In this document: positions 34,514 through 42,299 of the stretch, piece by piece | Numbering within the stretch: the first letter of the stretch is position 1 | Layout of the letters: the number at the start of each line of letters is the position of its first letter | Assembly (NCBI GenBank): GCA_035455245.1 | Contig: DATIFN010000016.1 | Coordinates: 1 to 64,000, forward strand | Source: UBA8516 sp035455245 | Lineage (GTDB): Archaea > Thermoproteota > Nitrososphaeria > Nitrososphaerales > Nitrosopumilaceae | Reading direction: 5' to 3' | DNA: 64,000 nt | Translations under genes and position numbers: made by a program | Notes under the pieces: generated by a model | Told to the model about the DNA's origin: nothing | Seen by the model: only the letters and a program-made list of their open reading frames with translations | Databases searched by the model: none

Positions 34514-34720
34514 GTGAAGATAAAGTGCCCCAAATGCGATGGCATAGCACATCTTGCTGATGACTTTTCATTTGTCAGATGTGATCCTTGTTCCCTTGAT
34601 ATAACATATGGTGAATATGTGAAAATAGTCGCATACAAAGATCATACCTATTCAGATATTTTAGGAGATTATTCCGGTAGCACAGAGGGCACAAAAGCTG
34701 GAACTCTTGATGATTGGTAG
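34514..34720 (+). CDS. Small zinc-binding protein (68 aa)
   Basis: This GTG-started 68-residue protein has CPKC (residues 5-8) and CDPC (23-26), a small zinc ribbon. An acidic tail with glycine and threonine (YSGSTEGTKAGTLDDW) follows. The GTG at 34514 has AT-rich TATA-like sequence about 27 bases upstream. No family is recognised. Confidence 0.68.
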   Translation: MKIKCPKCDGIAHLADDFSFVRCDPCSLDITYGEYVKIVAYKDHTYSDILGDYSGSTEGTKAGTLDDW

Positions 34721-34769
34721 AAAAAAACTACCTGTAAGATTTAATTAATTTCTAAAGAGACTGGGATCA

Positions 34770-35405
34770 ATGGAGTTCATATTTGAGATCATTTTGAATC
34801 TGATAGGATTTCTTGTAGGAATCATCATTGGAATTTTATCCTTTACAGGTTTTAAGAATACAGGCAGTCCTACTCTTTTTAGACTGACTATTGCCTTTTT
34901 GTCTATAAGCGTTGGTTTTGGTGTTGTAGGGACAGGGTTTTTGGTCGAATCCCTTGTTATCAAATCCGGCGAGATAGAACCATGGGTCCAGACCTTAGGG
35001 ATAGGCATTCAGACTGTTGGATATTTTTTCATTGCTTTTTCTCACAGCATAAAGGCATTTTTCCCAAAATCAAGATACTTCAGATCAATAGCAGTACCGC
35101 TTTTTGTCATCCCGGGAAATTCAATTGAACATATTATAAGGTCAATTTCTTTTATCCTACTGATATATGGGACAATAGAGACAATTCTATCATATATGGA
35201 GAATAAGAAAAGCAGTACGGTTTTTGTGGCCTCAGGTCTTGGCCTTCTTGCTTTAGGTGAATTTCTAGGATGGTATTCCGTTGTGTTTCCTCAATCAGTT
35301 CTTTACTACGTCTCAATATCGACCAAGATAGCGGGGTTGGGTGCCCTATTTGTTCCAGTTTCTAAAATGCCACTCACGGGGATGAAATTTGGCGGCAGTT
35401 TATAG
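34770..35405 (+). CDS. Six-helix membrane protein, unknown function
   Basis: The 211-residue protein has about six transmembrane segments (first: FEIILNLIGFLVGIIIGILS; last: STKIAGLGALFVPV). Polar residues are few. It overlaps the next gene, a winged-helix regulator, by 17 bases, so the two are probably co-expressed. No transporter signature is visible. Confidence 0.72.
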   Translation: MEFIFEIILNLIGFLVGIIIGILSFTGFKNTGSPTLFRLTIAFLSISVGFGVVGTGFLVESLVIKSGEIEPWVQTLGIGIQTVGYFFIAFSHSIKAFFPKSRYFRSIAVPLFVIPGNSIEHIIRSISFILLIYGTIETILSYMENKKSSTVFVASGLGLLALGEFLGWYSVVFPQSVLYYVSISTKIAGLGALFVPVSKMPLTGMKFGGSL

Positions 35406-35679
35406 AACCCACATGAGTATCATTGGAGACATATTAGCTACTACTAGAGATGAAGCTCCTGATGATTCTGGAGCAAGTGTCACTTATCTAATCCGCAAGG
35501 CAAATGTTTCCCATGGAAGACTCTCTAAAATATTAGAAATGCTTGTGCAGCAAGGCCTTCTAGAACAGCGAAGTTCAGACAGGGCATGTAAGTATAAGAT
35601 TAGTGACCGGGGAAGAGAATTTTTACAGGCATATCGGGGATTTAGGGAATTTGCAGATAACTTTGGTCTAAGGATTTAG
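35389..35679 (+). CDS. Archaeal winged-helix regulator (96 aa)
   Basis: The 96-residue protein is a compact winged helix: VSHGRLSKILEMLVQQGLLE as recognition region and YKISDRGREFLQAYRGF after the wing. It resembles the 93-residue protein at 42846 throughout (both have a YRT...M start, SHxRLxKxL, FADxFGL end). The start is TTG at 35389, overlapping the membrane protein gene. An ATG at 35413 would give a shorter form. Probably DNA-binding; targets unknown. Confidence 0.8.
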   Translation: MAAVYRTHMSIIGDILATTRDEAPDDSGASVTYLIRKANVSHGRLSKILEMLVQQGLLEQRSSDRACKYKISDRGREFLQAYRGFREFADNFGLRI

Positions 35680-35681
35680 TC

Positions 35682-35774
35682 CTAGTCGTCTTCTGTTTCG
35701 TCATCGTCTTCATCATCGTCATCGTCTTCATCCTCAAAATCATCTTCAAAGCCCTTTTCAAATTCGTCTGACAT
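35682..35774 (-). CDS. Possible acidic microprotein (30 aa)
   Basis: This is an ATG-started frame of 30 residues of which about two thirds are Asp or Glu (FEKGFEDDFEDEDDDD, then EDDDETEDD). It may be a real acidic peptide, but low-complexity repeats can also open a frame by chance. It lies right after the winged-helix gene, on the other strand. Confidence 0.4.
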   Translation of the reverse strand: MSDEFEKGFEDDFEDEDDDDDEDDDETEDD

Positions 35775-35932
35775 GGGCTGTAAGAAAAACCAATTTACTA
35801 TTAAAGATTTTGTTGTTGTTCAGATTTATCCATATCATATCTAAAAAGAAAACATTTACTGGTCATGGATTCGAATTTTTAATAATCTTCACAGTACTGG
35901 TGTTGTGCAAAGCAATTCTTTTCAACAAACTC

Positions 35933-36043
35933 TTATGATGGTGCTACCCAACCGCCACAGGAGACGCAGATATCCATGCCATCTTCGTTTACATATGTCT
36001 CAGAACCAGGTGGACAGTGACATCTTTGAATTTCCATATCCAT
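35933..36043 (-). CDS. Zinc-ribbon microprotein (36 aa)
   Basis: The 36-residue frame MDMEIQRCHCPPGSETYVN, then EDGMDICVSCGGW, has paired cysteines (CxC and CxxC) fitting one zinc site. It lies in the 440-base gap before tsaC/Sua5 together with the acidic microprotein. The rest of that gap is AT-rich and shows nothing else. Confidence 0.55.
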   Translation of the reverse strand: MDMEIQRCHCPPGSETYVNEDGMDICVSCGGWVAPS

Positions 36044-36119
36044 ACAACATACTACAACAATCAATCTTATATCATTTTCAATAACAAAACATAATTTACT
36101 AACAACTATTCAAAAAATT

Positions 36120-36719
36120 GTGATAGTTCCTTGCGATCAGAATGGAATCAATCTAGCTTCAACTACAATAAAAAATGGTGGTTTGGTAGTATTTCCTACC
36201 GATACTGTTTATGGGCTTGGTTGCGATCCACGAAATGCAAGAGCAGTGGAAAGAATTTTCAGAATAAAGAAGAGAATGGAAACAAAGGCATTACCTGTGC
36301 TGGGATATTCTAAAGAGGAAATCTCAAAAATTACTATTTTTGATGAGTTGTCAAGCAGAATAGCTGACAAGTTTTGGCCAGGTCAAGTAACTCTAGTTTT
36401 GAAATTAATAGACAATGAGATAAAAAAAGCAATGAATCAGAATGACAAGATAGCAGTTCGCGTTCCAAACCACCCTTGTGCTTTGGCGCTTTTAAAAGAA
36501 ATTAAACTAATTGTTGGCACTAGTGCAAATTTCTCTGGATTACCTGCCTTTTCTGATTCAAAAAAGGCTCAAGAAAATTTTTCTGGTTATGATCTTTTCT
36601 TAGATGGTGGTACGATTTTAAACTCTACAAGCTCGACTATTATTGAAGTAAAAAACGGAACCTTTGAGATATTAAGACAGGGGAAGGTAACAAGAGAGGA
36701 GATTACCAATTCACTTTGA
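36120..36719 (+). CDS. tsaC: Threonylcarbamoyl-AMP synthase (YrdC/Sua5 family)
   Basis: The 199-residue protein has the YrdC signatures GGLVVFPTDTVYGLGCD, KRMETKALPVLG, FWPGQVTLVLK and VRVPNHPCAL, plus GTSANFSG. It makes threonylcarbamoyl-AMP, the precursor for t6A in ANN-decoding tRNAs. It is the short form without the Sua5 extension. The start is GTG at 36120. Its stop overlaps the TTG start of the THUMP gene, and a Cgi121-like (KEOPS) gene follows on the other strand, so t6A functions cluster here. Confidence 0.93.
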   Translation: MIVPCDQNGINLASTTIKNGGLVVFPTDTVYGLGCDPRNARAVERIFRIKKRMETKALPVLGYSKEEISKITIFDELSSRIADKFWPGQVTLVLKLIDNEIKKAMNQNDKIAVRVPNHPCALALLKEIKLIVGTSANFSGLPAFSDSKKAQENFSGYDLFLDGGTILNSTSSTIIEVKNGTFEILRQGKVTREEITNSL

Positions 36720-37237
36720 ATCTAATTATAACGTCTAGCAGACATCTTGAAACCGAAGCTGCTAAAGAAATCTCAGAAATTTTAGATGAATTGGGAGATC
36801 CTAATGCAACAGTTGAGATATCTGATTTATCTGGAATTCTCACAGCTACAACTTCGCTTGATCCATTTTTAGTTGTAAAAAATATCCGAGAAAAAATACT
36901 TGATGAACCTTGGATGATAAGATTTTGTCTAAGAGTGATACCGTTACTTGATACAGCTTATACAAAAAAGGACGAGATTGTAAATTCTGTTCTTAAACAT
37001 GTTGGCATAATGCAGCCACAAGATACCTATAGGATTACAATCGAAAAAAGGCATTCTGAAATTTCAACTAGTGAAATCATAAGTGAAATTGCAGATAAAA
37101 TTCAAAATAAAGTTTCACTTGAGAAATTTGATTGGATAGTACTAGTAGAAATACTTGGGAAGGTGACAGGAATTACAATCCTAAAAGAAGACGATATCCT
37201 TAGCACACAGAAAGTAAAGCGTAGTTTATCTGAATAA
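36716..37237 (+). CDS. THUMP-domain RNA-binding protein (Tan1-like)
   Basis: The 173-residue protein is a single THUMP unit: an N-terminal ferredoxin-like part (IITSSRHLETEAAKEISEIL) and the core with TYRITIEKRHSEISTSEII. Tan1-type THUMP proteins help acetylate cytidine in tRNA. The family is tRNA-directed in general. It starts with TTG at 36716, overlapping tsaC by four bases. It converges with the ubiquitin-like/Cgi121 gene, overlapping by 12 bases. Confidence 0.85.
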   Translation: MNLIITSSRHLETEAAKEISEILDELGDPNATVEISDLSGILTATTSLDPFLVVKNIREKILDEPWMIRFCLRVIPLLDTAYTKKDEIVNSVLKHVGIMQPQDTYRITIEKRHSEISTSEIISEIADKIQNKVSLEKFDWIVLVEILGKVTGITILKEDDILSTQKVKRSLSE

Positions 37238-37996
37238 AATTGCCGCTTTTTCTACAAGAAGATCCTCCAGGGGAGTCGTTGAAATTACAGCATCTAGTTG
37301 TTTTTTTGATATTTTGAATTCTTTTTTAAGAAAAGTGGAATTTTTTGTTGAAATCAAATTTGATTTCAAAATAGGTTTTAATTCATGAAATAATTTGTTT
37401 AGTGATCCTTTTCTTCCAATAACTATTACAACAAAATCTTGTTTTTTTAGTCCAACCTTTTGTATGGCGTCACTAATCTGTTTTGTACACGCAAATCGCA
37501 TCAAAATGTCTGTTTCAATTTTATGTGAAAGCATGATTCCATCCTTTTGTGCTGCTAATGATATTGTGATTACCTTTTTTGCATGATTTGAGCAAAGAAC
37601 AAAACTTGGGCTTATGCCTTGAATCACTAAATCAGAGTATTTTTTGCGTAAATCCTCAAGAAAGCCTATTGGCTCATCCATGCGTTTTATTTCTAAAAGT
37701 TCTACATTATTATTAAAAATCTTAAACTGAATTCTTTGGCTTCCTCCATGTATTACAGGAATTATGCTTACAATATCCCCGTCTTTGATTTTTGTTTCAA
37801 AACCATCAAGGGTGGAAGAATCGATTCCATTAACGGCAACTAGTATATTTTTAACATCTAAAACGGGTGTGTTTTTCTGTATTCGTGTTTGAAGATAATC
37901 TAAAAGTTCAGAGATAGTAGAGTTGTCCTTTTCAAATCCTAATTTATCTGTCGAAAGGGCTTTTTTTGCTCCACCTAGAAGTTTTACTGTTATCAT
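37226..37996 (-). CDS. Ubiquitin-like (MoaD/ThiS) domain fused to KEOPS subunit Cgi121
   Basis: The 256-residue protein joins two parts. Residues 1-85 form a beta-grasp domain of the MoaD/ThiS kind (ITVKLLGGAKK; ILVAVNGIDSS; DGDIVSIIPVIHGG), with an internal Gly84-Gly85. Residues about 90-215 match Cgi121/TPRKB, with SHKIETDILMRFACTKQISD, AIQKVGLKKQDFVVIVIGR and a following helix. Cgi121 is the KEOPS subunit that binds tRNA. KEOPS completes t6A using the product of tsaC, whose gene lies 0.5 kb away. The GG could allow ubiquitin-like transfer only if cut there, which is unproven. Domain calls are by motif. Confidence 0.82.
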   Translation of the reverse strand: MITVKLLGGAKKALSTDKLGFEKDNSTISELLDYLQTRIQKNTPVLDVKNILVAVNGIDSSTLDGFETKIKDGDIVSIIPVIHGGSQRIQFKIFNNNVELLEIKRMDEPIGFLEDLRKKYSDLVIQGISPSFVLCSNHAKKVITISLAAQKDGIMLSHKIETDILMRFACTKQISDAIQKVGLKKQDFVVIVIGRKGSLNKLFHELKPILKSNLISTKNSTFLKKEFKISKKQLDAVISTTPLEDLLVEKAAILFR

Positions 37997-38051
37997 CTGT
38001 TACAAAATGGATTTTTGCCTTTATTGAATTTTGTTTAGATTAAAAACTAAA

Positions 38052-38315
38052 TTAGTTAAGTATTTCTTCTTCGTGCAATTCTTCCGTTTCATTGACAGAT
38101 TGAGTTTCTTGCATTGCCTGAGCTTCTTTTTCTTTTTGTTCTTCAATTTCGCGTTTGATGAATGTAGTAATGTAACCTGCAATTTCATTTTTGAGTCCTT
38201 TTGATCTAACTATAGATATATCATTTAACGCCTTTTTGTTTTCTACAAAATCAGTTCCGAATCTGGATTTATGTAAACCCATGACTTCTGTCGAAATTCG
38301 TTTGATTCTGTTCAC
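38052..38315 (-). CDS. rps17e: Small ribosomal subunit protein S17e
   Basis: The 87-residue protein matches archaeal S17e: a helical N-terminus with RIKRISTEVMGLHKSRFGTDF and then NKKALNDISIVRSKGLKNEIAGYITTFIKR split at about residue 50, followed by an acidic tail. The start is GTG at 38315. A TATA box (TATAAAA, 38339-38345 on the other strand) lies 27 bases upstream. The frame is open 13 codons further, but that would begin inside the TatD gene. The acidic tail (ETEELHEEEI) is longer than in many homologues. Confidence 0.85.
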   Translation of the reverse strand: MNRIKRISTEVMGLHKSRFGTDFVENKKALNDISIVRSKGLKNEIAGYITTFIKREIEEQKEKEAQAMQETQSVNETEELHEEEILN

Positions 38316-38346
38316 GTCTTCGATTGGACACAGGGGTTTTTTATAC

Positions 38347-39102
38347 CTATACACCTAGATAGTGCTTGGAATTTTGTTCTATCTCATAAGAAAGATCATC
38401 GTACGTTTCATTTAGGATATTGGCAGCACAAAATACAACACTTGGGAGAAATGTGATTTGCGCAGTTTTCATCGCAAAACATCGTGAAAATCGTACAGGT
38501 CCGTCTGTTTCTACAAGTATTTTATCCTTGTTTGTTTCTGAAAGTAAAACCTGTTTATCTTTTGCATAAATCAATGCAGGACCATACGAAGCATAACATC
38601 CAAGATCTGTAGCTGTCTTTAGTTGTTTTTTACTACCTGCAAACCAATGCAAAAGCACTCCGGGAATCGAATATGATGGTAGAATAGCAAGTATTTCATC
38701 AAGTGTGGTACGTGAGTGAATTGATACAGGTTTGTGCAGTTTTTCAGCCAGTAAAAGCATTTTATGAAATACTGTTTCTTGTCTTTTGAAATCGTCTTGA
38801 TCAGAAACGTATGTTTTATCAAGACCGATTTCCCCAATTCCTGAAATTTGATTAGAGTTTTTTTCTATCAATTCAACAACAGGTTCTAAATTATCTCTGC
38901 TTTTTTCTGGATGAATGCCAATGAATGGTAACACAAGGTTTGTTTTTTTACTAAGATCAAGTGTTTTTTCGGAAGTATGAAGATCCATGGACACACAACA
39001 TGCACGGATTTTCATTTTTTTCATACTTGTAATAATGAACGGCATGTCCTGTGAGTATTCGTTATCAGAAAGATGGACATGGGCATCCATAAGCCAGCTC
39101 AT
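38347..39102 (-). CDS. TatD-like metal-dependent hydrolase
   Basis: The 251-residue TIM-barrel protein has MDAHVHLSDNEY, GIGEIGLDKTYVSD, KPVSIHSRTTLDEI, LHWFAGSKKQ and VETDGPVRF: the metal-binding H-x-H, Glu, His, His and Asp set of the TatD family. TatD proteins are nucleases or related hydrolases. Substrate is unknown. The start is ATG at 39102 and the stop is 32 bases from S17e. Confidence 0.88.
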   Translation of the reverse strand: MSWLMDAHVHLSDNEYSQDMPFIITSMKKMKIRACCVSMDLHTSEKTLDLSKKTNLVLPFIGIHPEKSRDNLEPVVELIEKNSNQISGIGEIGLDKTYVSDQDDFKRQETVFHKMLLLAEKLHKPVSIHSRTTLDEILAILPSYSIPGVLLHWFAGSKKQLKTATDLGCYASYGPALIYAKDKQVLLSETNKDKILVETDGPVRFSRCFAMKTAQITFLPSVVFCAANILNETYDDLSYEIEQNSKHYLGV

Positions 39103-39240
39103 GACATGCCTTTAATTTTCTCCTTAAAATACATACAACACAGGCAAAAATTGCACACTAAAAATAGTCTGTAGAAATCGATTTGTGCGTAGGTTTTTTT
39201 CCACTCGAAGTCTTTTATCGCAGAGAAGAAAAATCCCTTT

Positions 39241-39462
39241 ATGACAGCATCAGAATTTGGCCTCTCAGCAATGTATCGTATTTTAAAAAAGTCAGGGGCA
39301 GAAAGAGTTAGCGATGAATCAGCAGATGAATTAAGGAGAATATTGGAAGAAATCGGTACTGCAATAGCCAAGAGTGCAGTAGACATGTCTGTTCATGCTG
39401 GAAGAAAAACAGTCAAGGCAGAAGACGTCAAACTGGCGTCAAAACCATTTGCAAAATTCTAA
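39241..39462 (+). CDS. Archaeal histone
   Basis: The 73-residue protein is a histone fold: SAMYRILKKSGAERVSDESA, then ELRRILEEIGTAIAKSAVDM and HAGRKTVKAEDVKLASK. It dimerises and wraps DNA in archaeal nucleoids. The ATG at 39241 is 25 bases after a TATA box (TTTATC near 39213-39218), so it is leaderless. It runs opposite an uninteresting antisense frame. tRNA-Cys follows. Confidence 0.95.
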   Translation: MTASEFGLSAMYRILKKSGAERVSDESADELRRILEEIGTAIAKSAVDMSVHAGRKTVKAEDVKLASKPFAKF

Positions 39463-39503
39463 CCTAAAAGATTTAATTGTTCATCAAGAGCTTTTTTGAT
39501 TGC

Positions 39504-39575
39504 GGTGAGGTGGCAGAGCGGCTATGCGTTCGCCTGCAGAGCGAATCTATAGGGGTTCGAATCCCTTCCTCACCT
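39504..39575 (+). tRNA. tRNA-Cys (GCA)
   Basis: The acceptor GGTGAGG/CCTCACC, the anticodon stem TTCGC/GCGAA with loop CTGCAGA (anticodon GCA), and the T-arm GGGG-type stem with TTCGAAT are intact. Discriminator is T, as expected for Cys. No intron; CCA is not encoded. Confidence 0.93.
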
Positions 39576-39637
39576 TTGTCATGATTATATCATAATAACC
39601 AGCCTTTCTAAATACAGCATTTTCTAATCATCATAGT

Positions 39638-41392
39638 TTGACTGAGAGAACCAATGGTCTATTAGAATACATTCCTGGGGCTCGGCCCATTTTGTTACAG
39701 ACCACAAATGGCCAACCACTTGAAGGATTTGTACAAAACATTCGTAACAGCATTAAAGAATATGCTGAAAACGCCCAAAGCGAGGTAGAAAAAGGAAATA
39801 ATTTTTTGCAATGGGTCCTCACAAGAGTTTTTGAAGCAACTGAAGATGATGCCACTGATGCCATAGTAGATGGTGCAAACGATTTAGGAATAGACGCGTA
39901 TCTCCCTGTGGATTTTTCTGAAGGCACTGTGCGATTGTTTCAATCAAAGTACGGCACATCTCATTCCATGGAAGCGATTTTCAAATTCAAAGAAGATGCC
40001 AAGAACCTTCAAAATCGAGATATTACAAAGATGCGTCCAGAACTTGCGCATCTTGTTACTCAGATACGTGAGAAAAATCTAAAAGTTGAATGTGTATATG
40101 TAACAGATCAAAAAGTCGAGTATCAAAACAGTGATTCTTTTGAGATATGTGATATTGATTCCATAGTACAGAAACTCTGGGATAGGATAAAAAAACCTGC
40201 AGCAGGAAAAAAAGCAGCCATCAAACTAGAAAGTAAACTAAAATATCACAGTACAATTCTTGGCATTTTGAAATTAAGAGAGCTAACAAACTTTGTAACA
40301 AAAAATCGAGACTATGTCTTTGAATCAAACATCAGGCAATGGATGCAGTTTAAGACCACAGTAAACAAGGGCATACGAGAAACTCTTCAAGAATCTCCTG
40401 ACAAATTCTTCTATTATAACAACGGCATAACAATTGTTGTAAGCGACTTTGAAGAACTTGAAGACAATACCTTGATGTTGCATGCACCACAAATCGTAAA
40501 CGGTGCACAGACATCAAACTCTATTTTAGATCATGCAAAAAGAACTCACAATCTGGAAGGAAGTATTACAGTCACTGTAATTAAAGCTGCAGATGAGCGT
40601 GATCAAAACAACATAACAAAATATAGAAATTCGCAGAATGCCGTAAGGGGAAAAGATCTTGTTTCTTTGATGGATTTTCACAAATCTATTAAATCACAGA
40701 TGGAGAACTTTGGATATTTTTATGAGATTCAGGCAGGTTCGTTTGACAGCAAAACAAAGTCACAACAAAGTGAGTTTGGTGGCGATGGAGTATACAACAA
40801 ATATCTCCCAGAAAACCACAAAAAAGTGATTGTCGCAAAGGATGCAATACAAGCACTAGTAGCTGGAATAGAGCAAAGACCAACAGAATCATACAGTTCG
40901 CCTGCTCAGTTTCTTCCTCGTGGAAGTAAATATGATGAGATTTTCAATGAAACACTAAAGGATGATTGTAGAGTTCTTTTGTATCCTTATCTTGTTAAAG
41001 AATATGCAAAAAAAATTCTCAGCTATGGGAAGAAAGGAGGTCATAAGACAAAAAGATATGCTACTCTGTTCTTTGTTGCCACATATTTTAAGATCTTACA
41101 TGAAAAAATTCTATCAACAAAAGGCGATTTTAAAGAAGACATTTCAAAGCTTGAGCCCATTTTTAAGAGTGTTAAACTAAACCAAAGAATTTTGAAGCTG
41201 ACAGATACTATTGTGACAAAATTCTTGGAAGACACTGTTGTTGATGATGAAATGGATGCTGCAAACACCTATCATAATTTCTTTTCACATAATGTTTGGC
41301 AAGATTCTATGATCCGAGTTATTGAAAAGAAGATAAAACAAGAGGAAGACGAAATTAATTCTATTAAAAAAATAGTTCAAGATCTTTTCTAA
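39638..41392 (+). CDS. AIPR-family abortive-infection / phage-resistance protein with nuclease-like N-terminus
   Basis: The 584-residue protein has an N-terminal PD-(D/E)xK-like region: FLQWVLTRVFEATEDDATDA, D78, D86 (NDLGIDAYL) and FQSK (Q102, K104), arranged as in Mrr-type nucleases. The central part matches the AIPR family (KFFYYNNGITIVV; PQIVNGAQTSNSIL; KYRNSQNAVRGKDL). AIPR proteins were named from abortive-infection phage resistance in lactococci. It starts with TTG at 39638, with a TATA-like box 27 bases upstream, right after tRNA-Cys. It stands alone with no methyltransferase partner. A role in defence is inferred. Confidence 0.85.
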   Translation: MTERTNGLLEYIPGARPILLQTTNGQPLEGFVQNIRNSIKEYAENAQSEVEKGNNFLQWVLTRVFEATEDDATDAIVDGANDLGIDAYLPVDFSEGTVRLFQSKYGTSHSMEAIFKFKEDAKNLQNRDITKMRPELAHLVTQIREKNLKVECVYVTDQKVEYQNSDSFEICDIDSIVQKLWDRIKKPAAGKKAAIKLESKLKYHSTILGILKLRELTNFVTKNRDYVFESNIRQWMQFKTTVNKGIRETLQESPDKFFYYNNGITIVVSDFEELEDNTLMLHAPQIVNGAQTSNSILDHAKRTHNLEGSITVTVIKAADERDQNNITKYRNSQNAVRGKDLVSLMDFHKSIKSQMENFGYFYEIQAGSFDSKTKSQQSEFGGDGVYNKYLPENHKKVIVAKDAIQALVAGIEQRPTESYSSPAQFLPRGSKYDEIFNETLKDDCRVLLYPYLVKEYAKKILSYGKKGGHKTKRYATLFFVATYFKILHEKILSTKGDFKEDISKLEPIFKSVKLNQRILKLTDTIVTKFLEDTVVDDEMDAANTYHNFFSHNVWQDSMIRVIEKKIKQEEDEINSIKKIVQDLF

Positions 41393-41408
41393 ATTTATTA
41401 TACAAAAA

Positions 41409-41472
41409 GCGGCAGATGGGTGACCGATAGGTCTCTTGCAGGAGGTCCGCATCTAGCCATCCAGTCTACCGC
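41409..41472 (+). ncRNA. Possible structured RNA element downstream of the AIPR gene
   Basis: The 64-base stretch from GCGG (41409) to CCGC (41472) can close on itself. Inside, GGC-AGATG (41411-41418) pairs with CATCT-A-GCC (41450-41458), and GACC-GATA-GGTC forms a tetraloop hairpin (41422-41433). It is more GC-rich than its surroundings and fits no tRNA (no T-loop), C/D or H/ACA pattern I could confirm. The strand is a guess. It could be a small RNA, the 3' end of the AIPR transcript or a regulatory hairpin. Confidence 0.35.
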
Positions 41473-41540
41473 AAGATTATTCCTATGAGAGGTACTATTT
41501 AACATGATTTTTATTACGAAAATATTGGAACTGAATTAAA

Positions 41541-41705
41541 TTGGAAAACGACGATGTAAAATGTTCTATATGTGATAAAACAATATCAGAACACAAGTAT
41601 TATCCAATGGAATCTTGGGGGATCAAAGGTACATTATGTGGAACTTGTTATTCTCAAAAAATAGCCGAGTTTTATCCTGGCACACATGAACGAACCCATT
41701 CCTAA
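41541..41705 (+). CDS. Zinc-binding microprotein (54 aa)
   Basis: This TTG-started 54-residue frame is KCSICDKTISEHKYYPMESW, then CGTCYSQKIAEFYPG. CxxC at residues 8-11 and another CxxC near 33-36 form one zinc ribbon. It lies in the gap between the AIPR gene and the YkgJ gene. It ends with a four-base overlap of the convergent YkgJ gene. Confidence 0.6.
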   Translation: MENDDVKCSICDKTISEHKYYPMESWGIKGTLCGTCYSQKIAEFYPGTHERTHS

Positions 41706-42268
41706 ATTTCTAAAATCCAACCTGTGTGAATTTTATCAGTATCTGCTTTCTCTCCAATTCCCGTGGCATATCTCCAAATAAAAGGTGCGTTTGTTTCCAT
41801 TTTGATTTTGATTTTGGCAAGAGATTCTAACTCTTGATTTAGGTTTGTTGCAGTATTTGCACAACTCTCACAGAATTTGCATTTTTGATCTAGTGCTACA
41901 GGAGAGGATTCAATAACAGGATATGCGCTACACGCAAGAGGTCTGCTGTCGTATATTCTGCATTTATAACCCCCATGAGATGCTCTCTCCTTGCTTTCAG
42001 TATCTAAAAACGGACATGTGTTTCCATTTGATTCTCTTCCCATCAATTGATATGCAAGTATATTGGTAGGTCCGCCAGATTTTTCATATGAAACCCCAAT
42101 GCGTGGCAATATTAAAATGTCAAGATGTAATTTTTTTGCAAGTGATTCAATTTCTTCTTTTTCTTCAGGTAGAATTAGGACTCCAATTTTACCAAATTTT
42201 GTTGTTGGATAATATTCTCTTTCGATGCAACATTTTGAACAATCTTGAACACAGTTAAAGTCCATCAT
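41702..42268 (-). CDS. YkgJ-type cysteine-cluster protein
   Basis: The 188-residue protein has the YkgJ (CxxCxxxCC, then CPFLD...CxIYDxRPxxCxxYP) pattern: CVQDCSKCC at the N-terminus, NTCPFLD, YKCRIYDSRPLACSAYP and CKFCESC. These cysteines bind a metal, probably zinc or an Fe-S cluster. Family members are of unknown function. It is convergent with the zinc microprotein gene and codirectional with the 42300 gene. Confidence 0.88.
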   Translation of the reverse strand: MMDFNCVQDCSKCCIEREYYPTTKFGKIGVLILPEEKEEIESLAKKLHLDILILPRIGVSYEKSGGPTNILAYQLMGRESNGNTCPFLDTESKERASHGGYKCRIYDSRPLACSAYPVIESSPVALDQKCKFCESCANTATNLNQELESLAKIKIKMETNAPFIWRYATGIGEKADTDKIHTGWILEI

Positions 42269-42299
42269 TTTATTTTGATATTAGAAAATAAAACTCATT

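Noticed and set aside
39099..39386. 95-residue minus-strand frame overlapping the histone gene
   Set aside because: It lies antisense to the histone gene and its promoter, has no recognisable features, and the histone is certain.
41409..41472. Cryptic tRNA or tRNA fragment after the AIPR gene
   Set aside because: A TTGCAGG segment resembles a Cys anticodon loop, but the flanking stem does not pair and there is no T-loop or D-arm.
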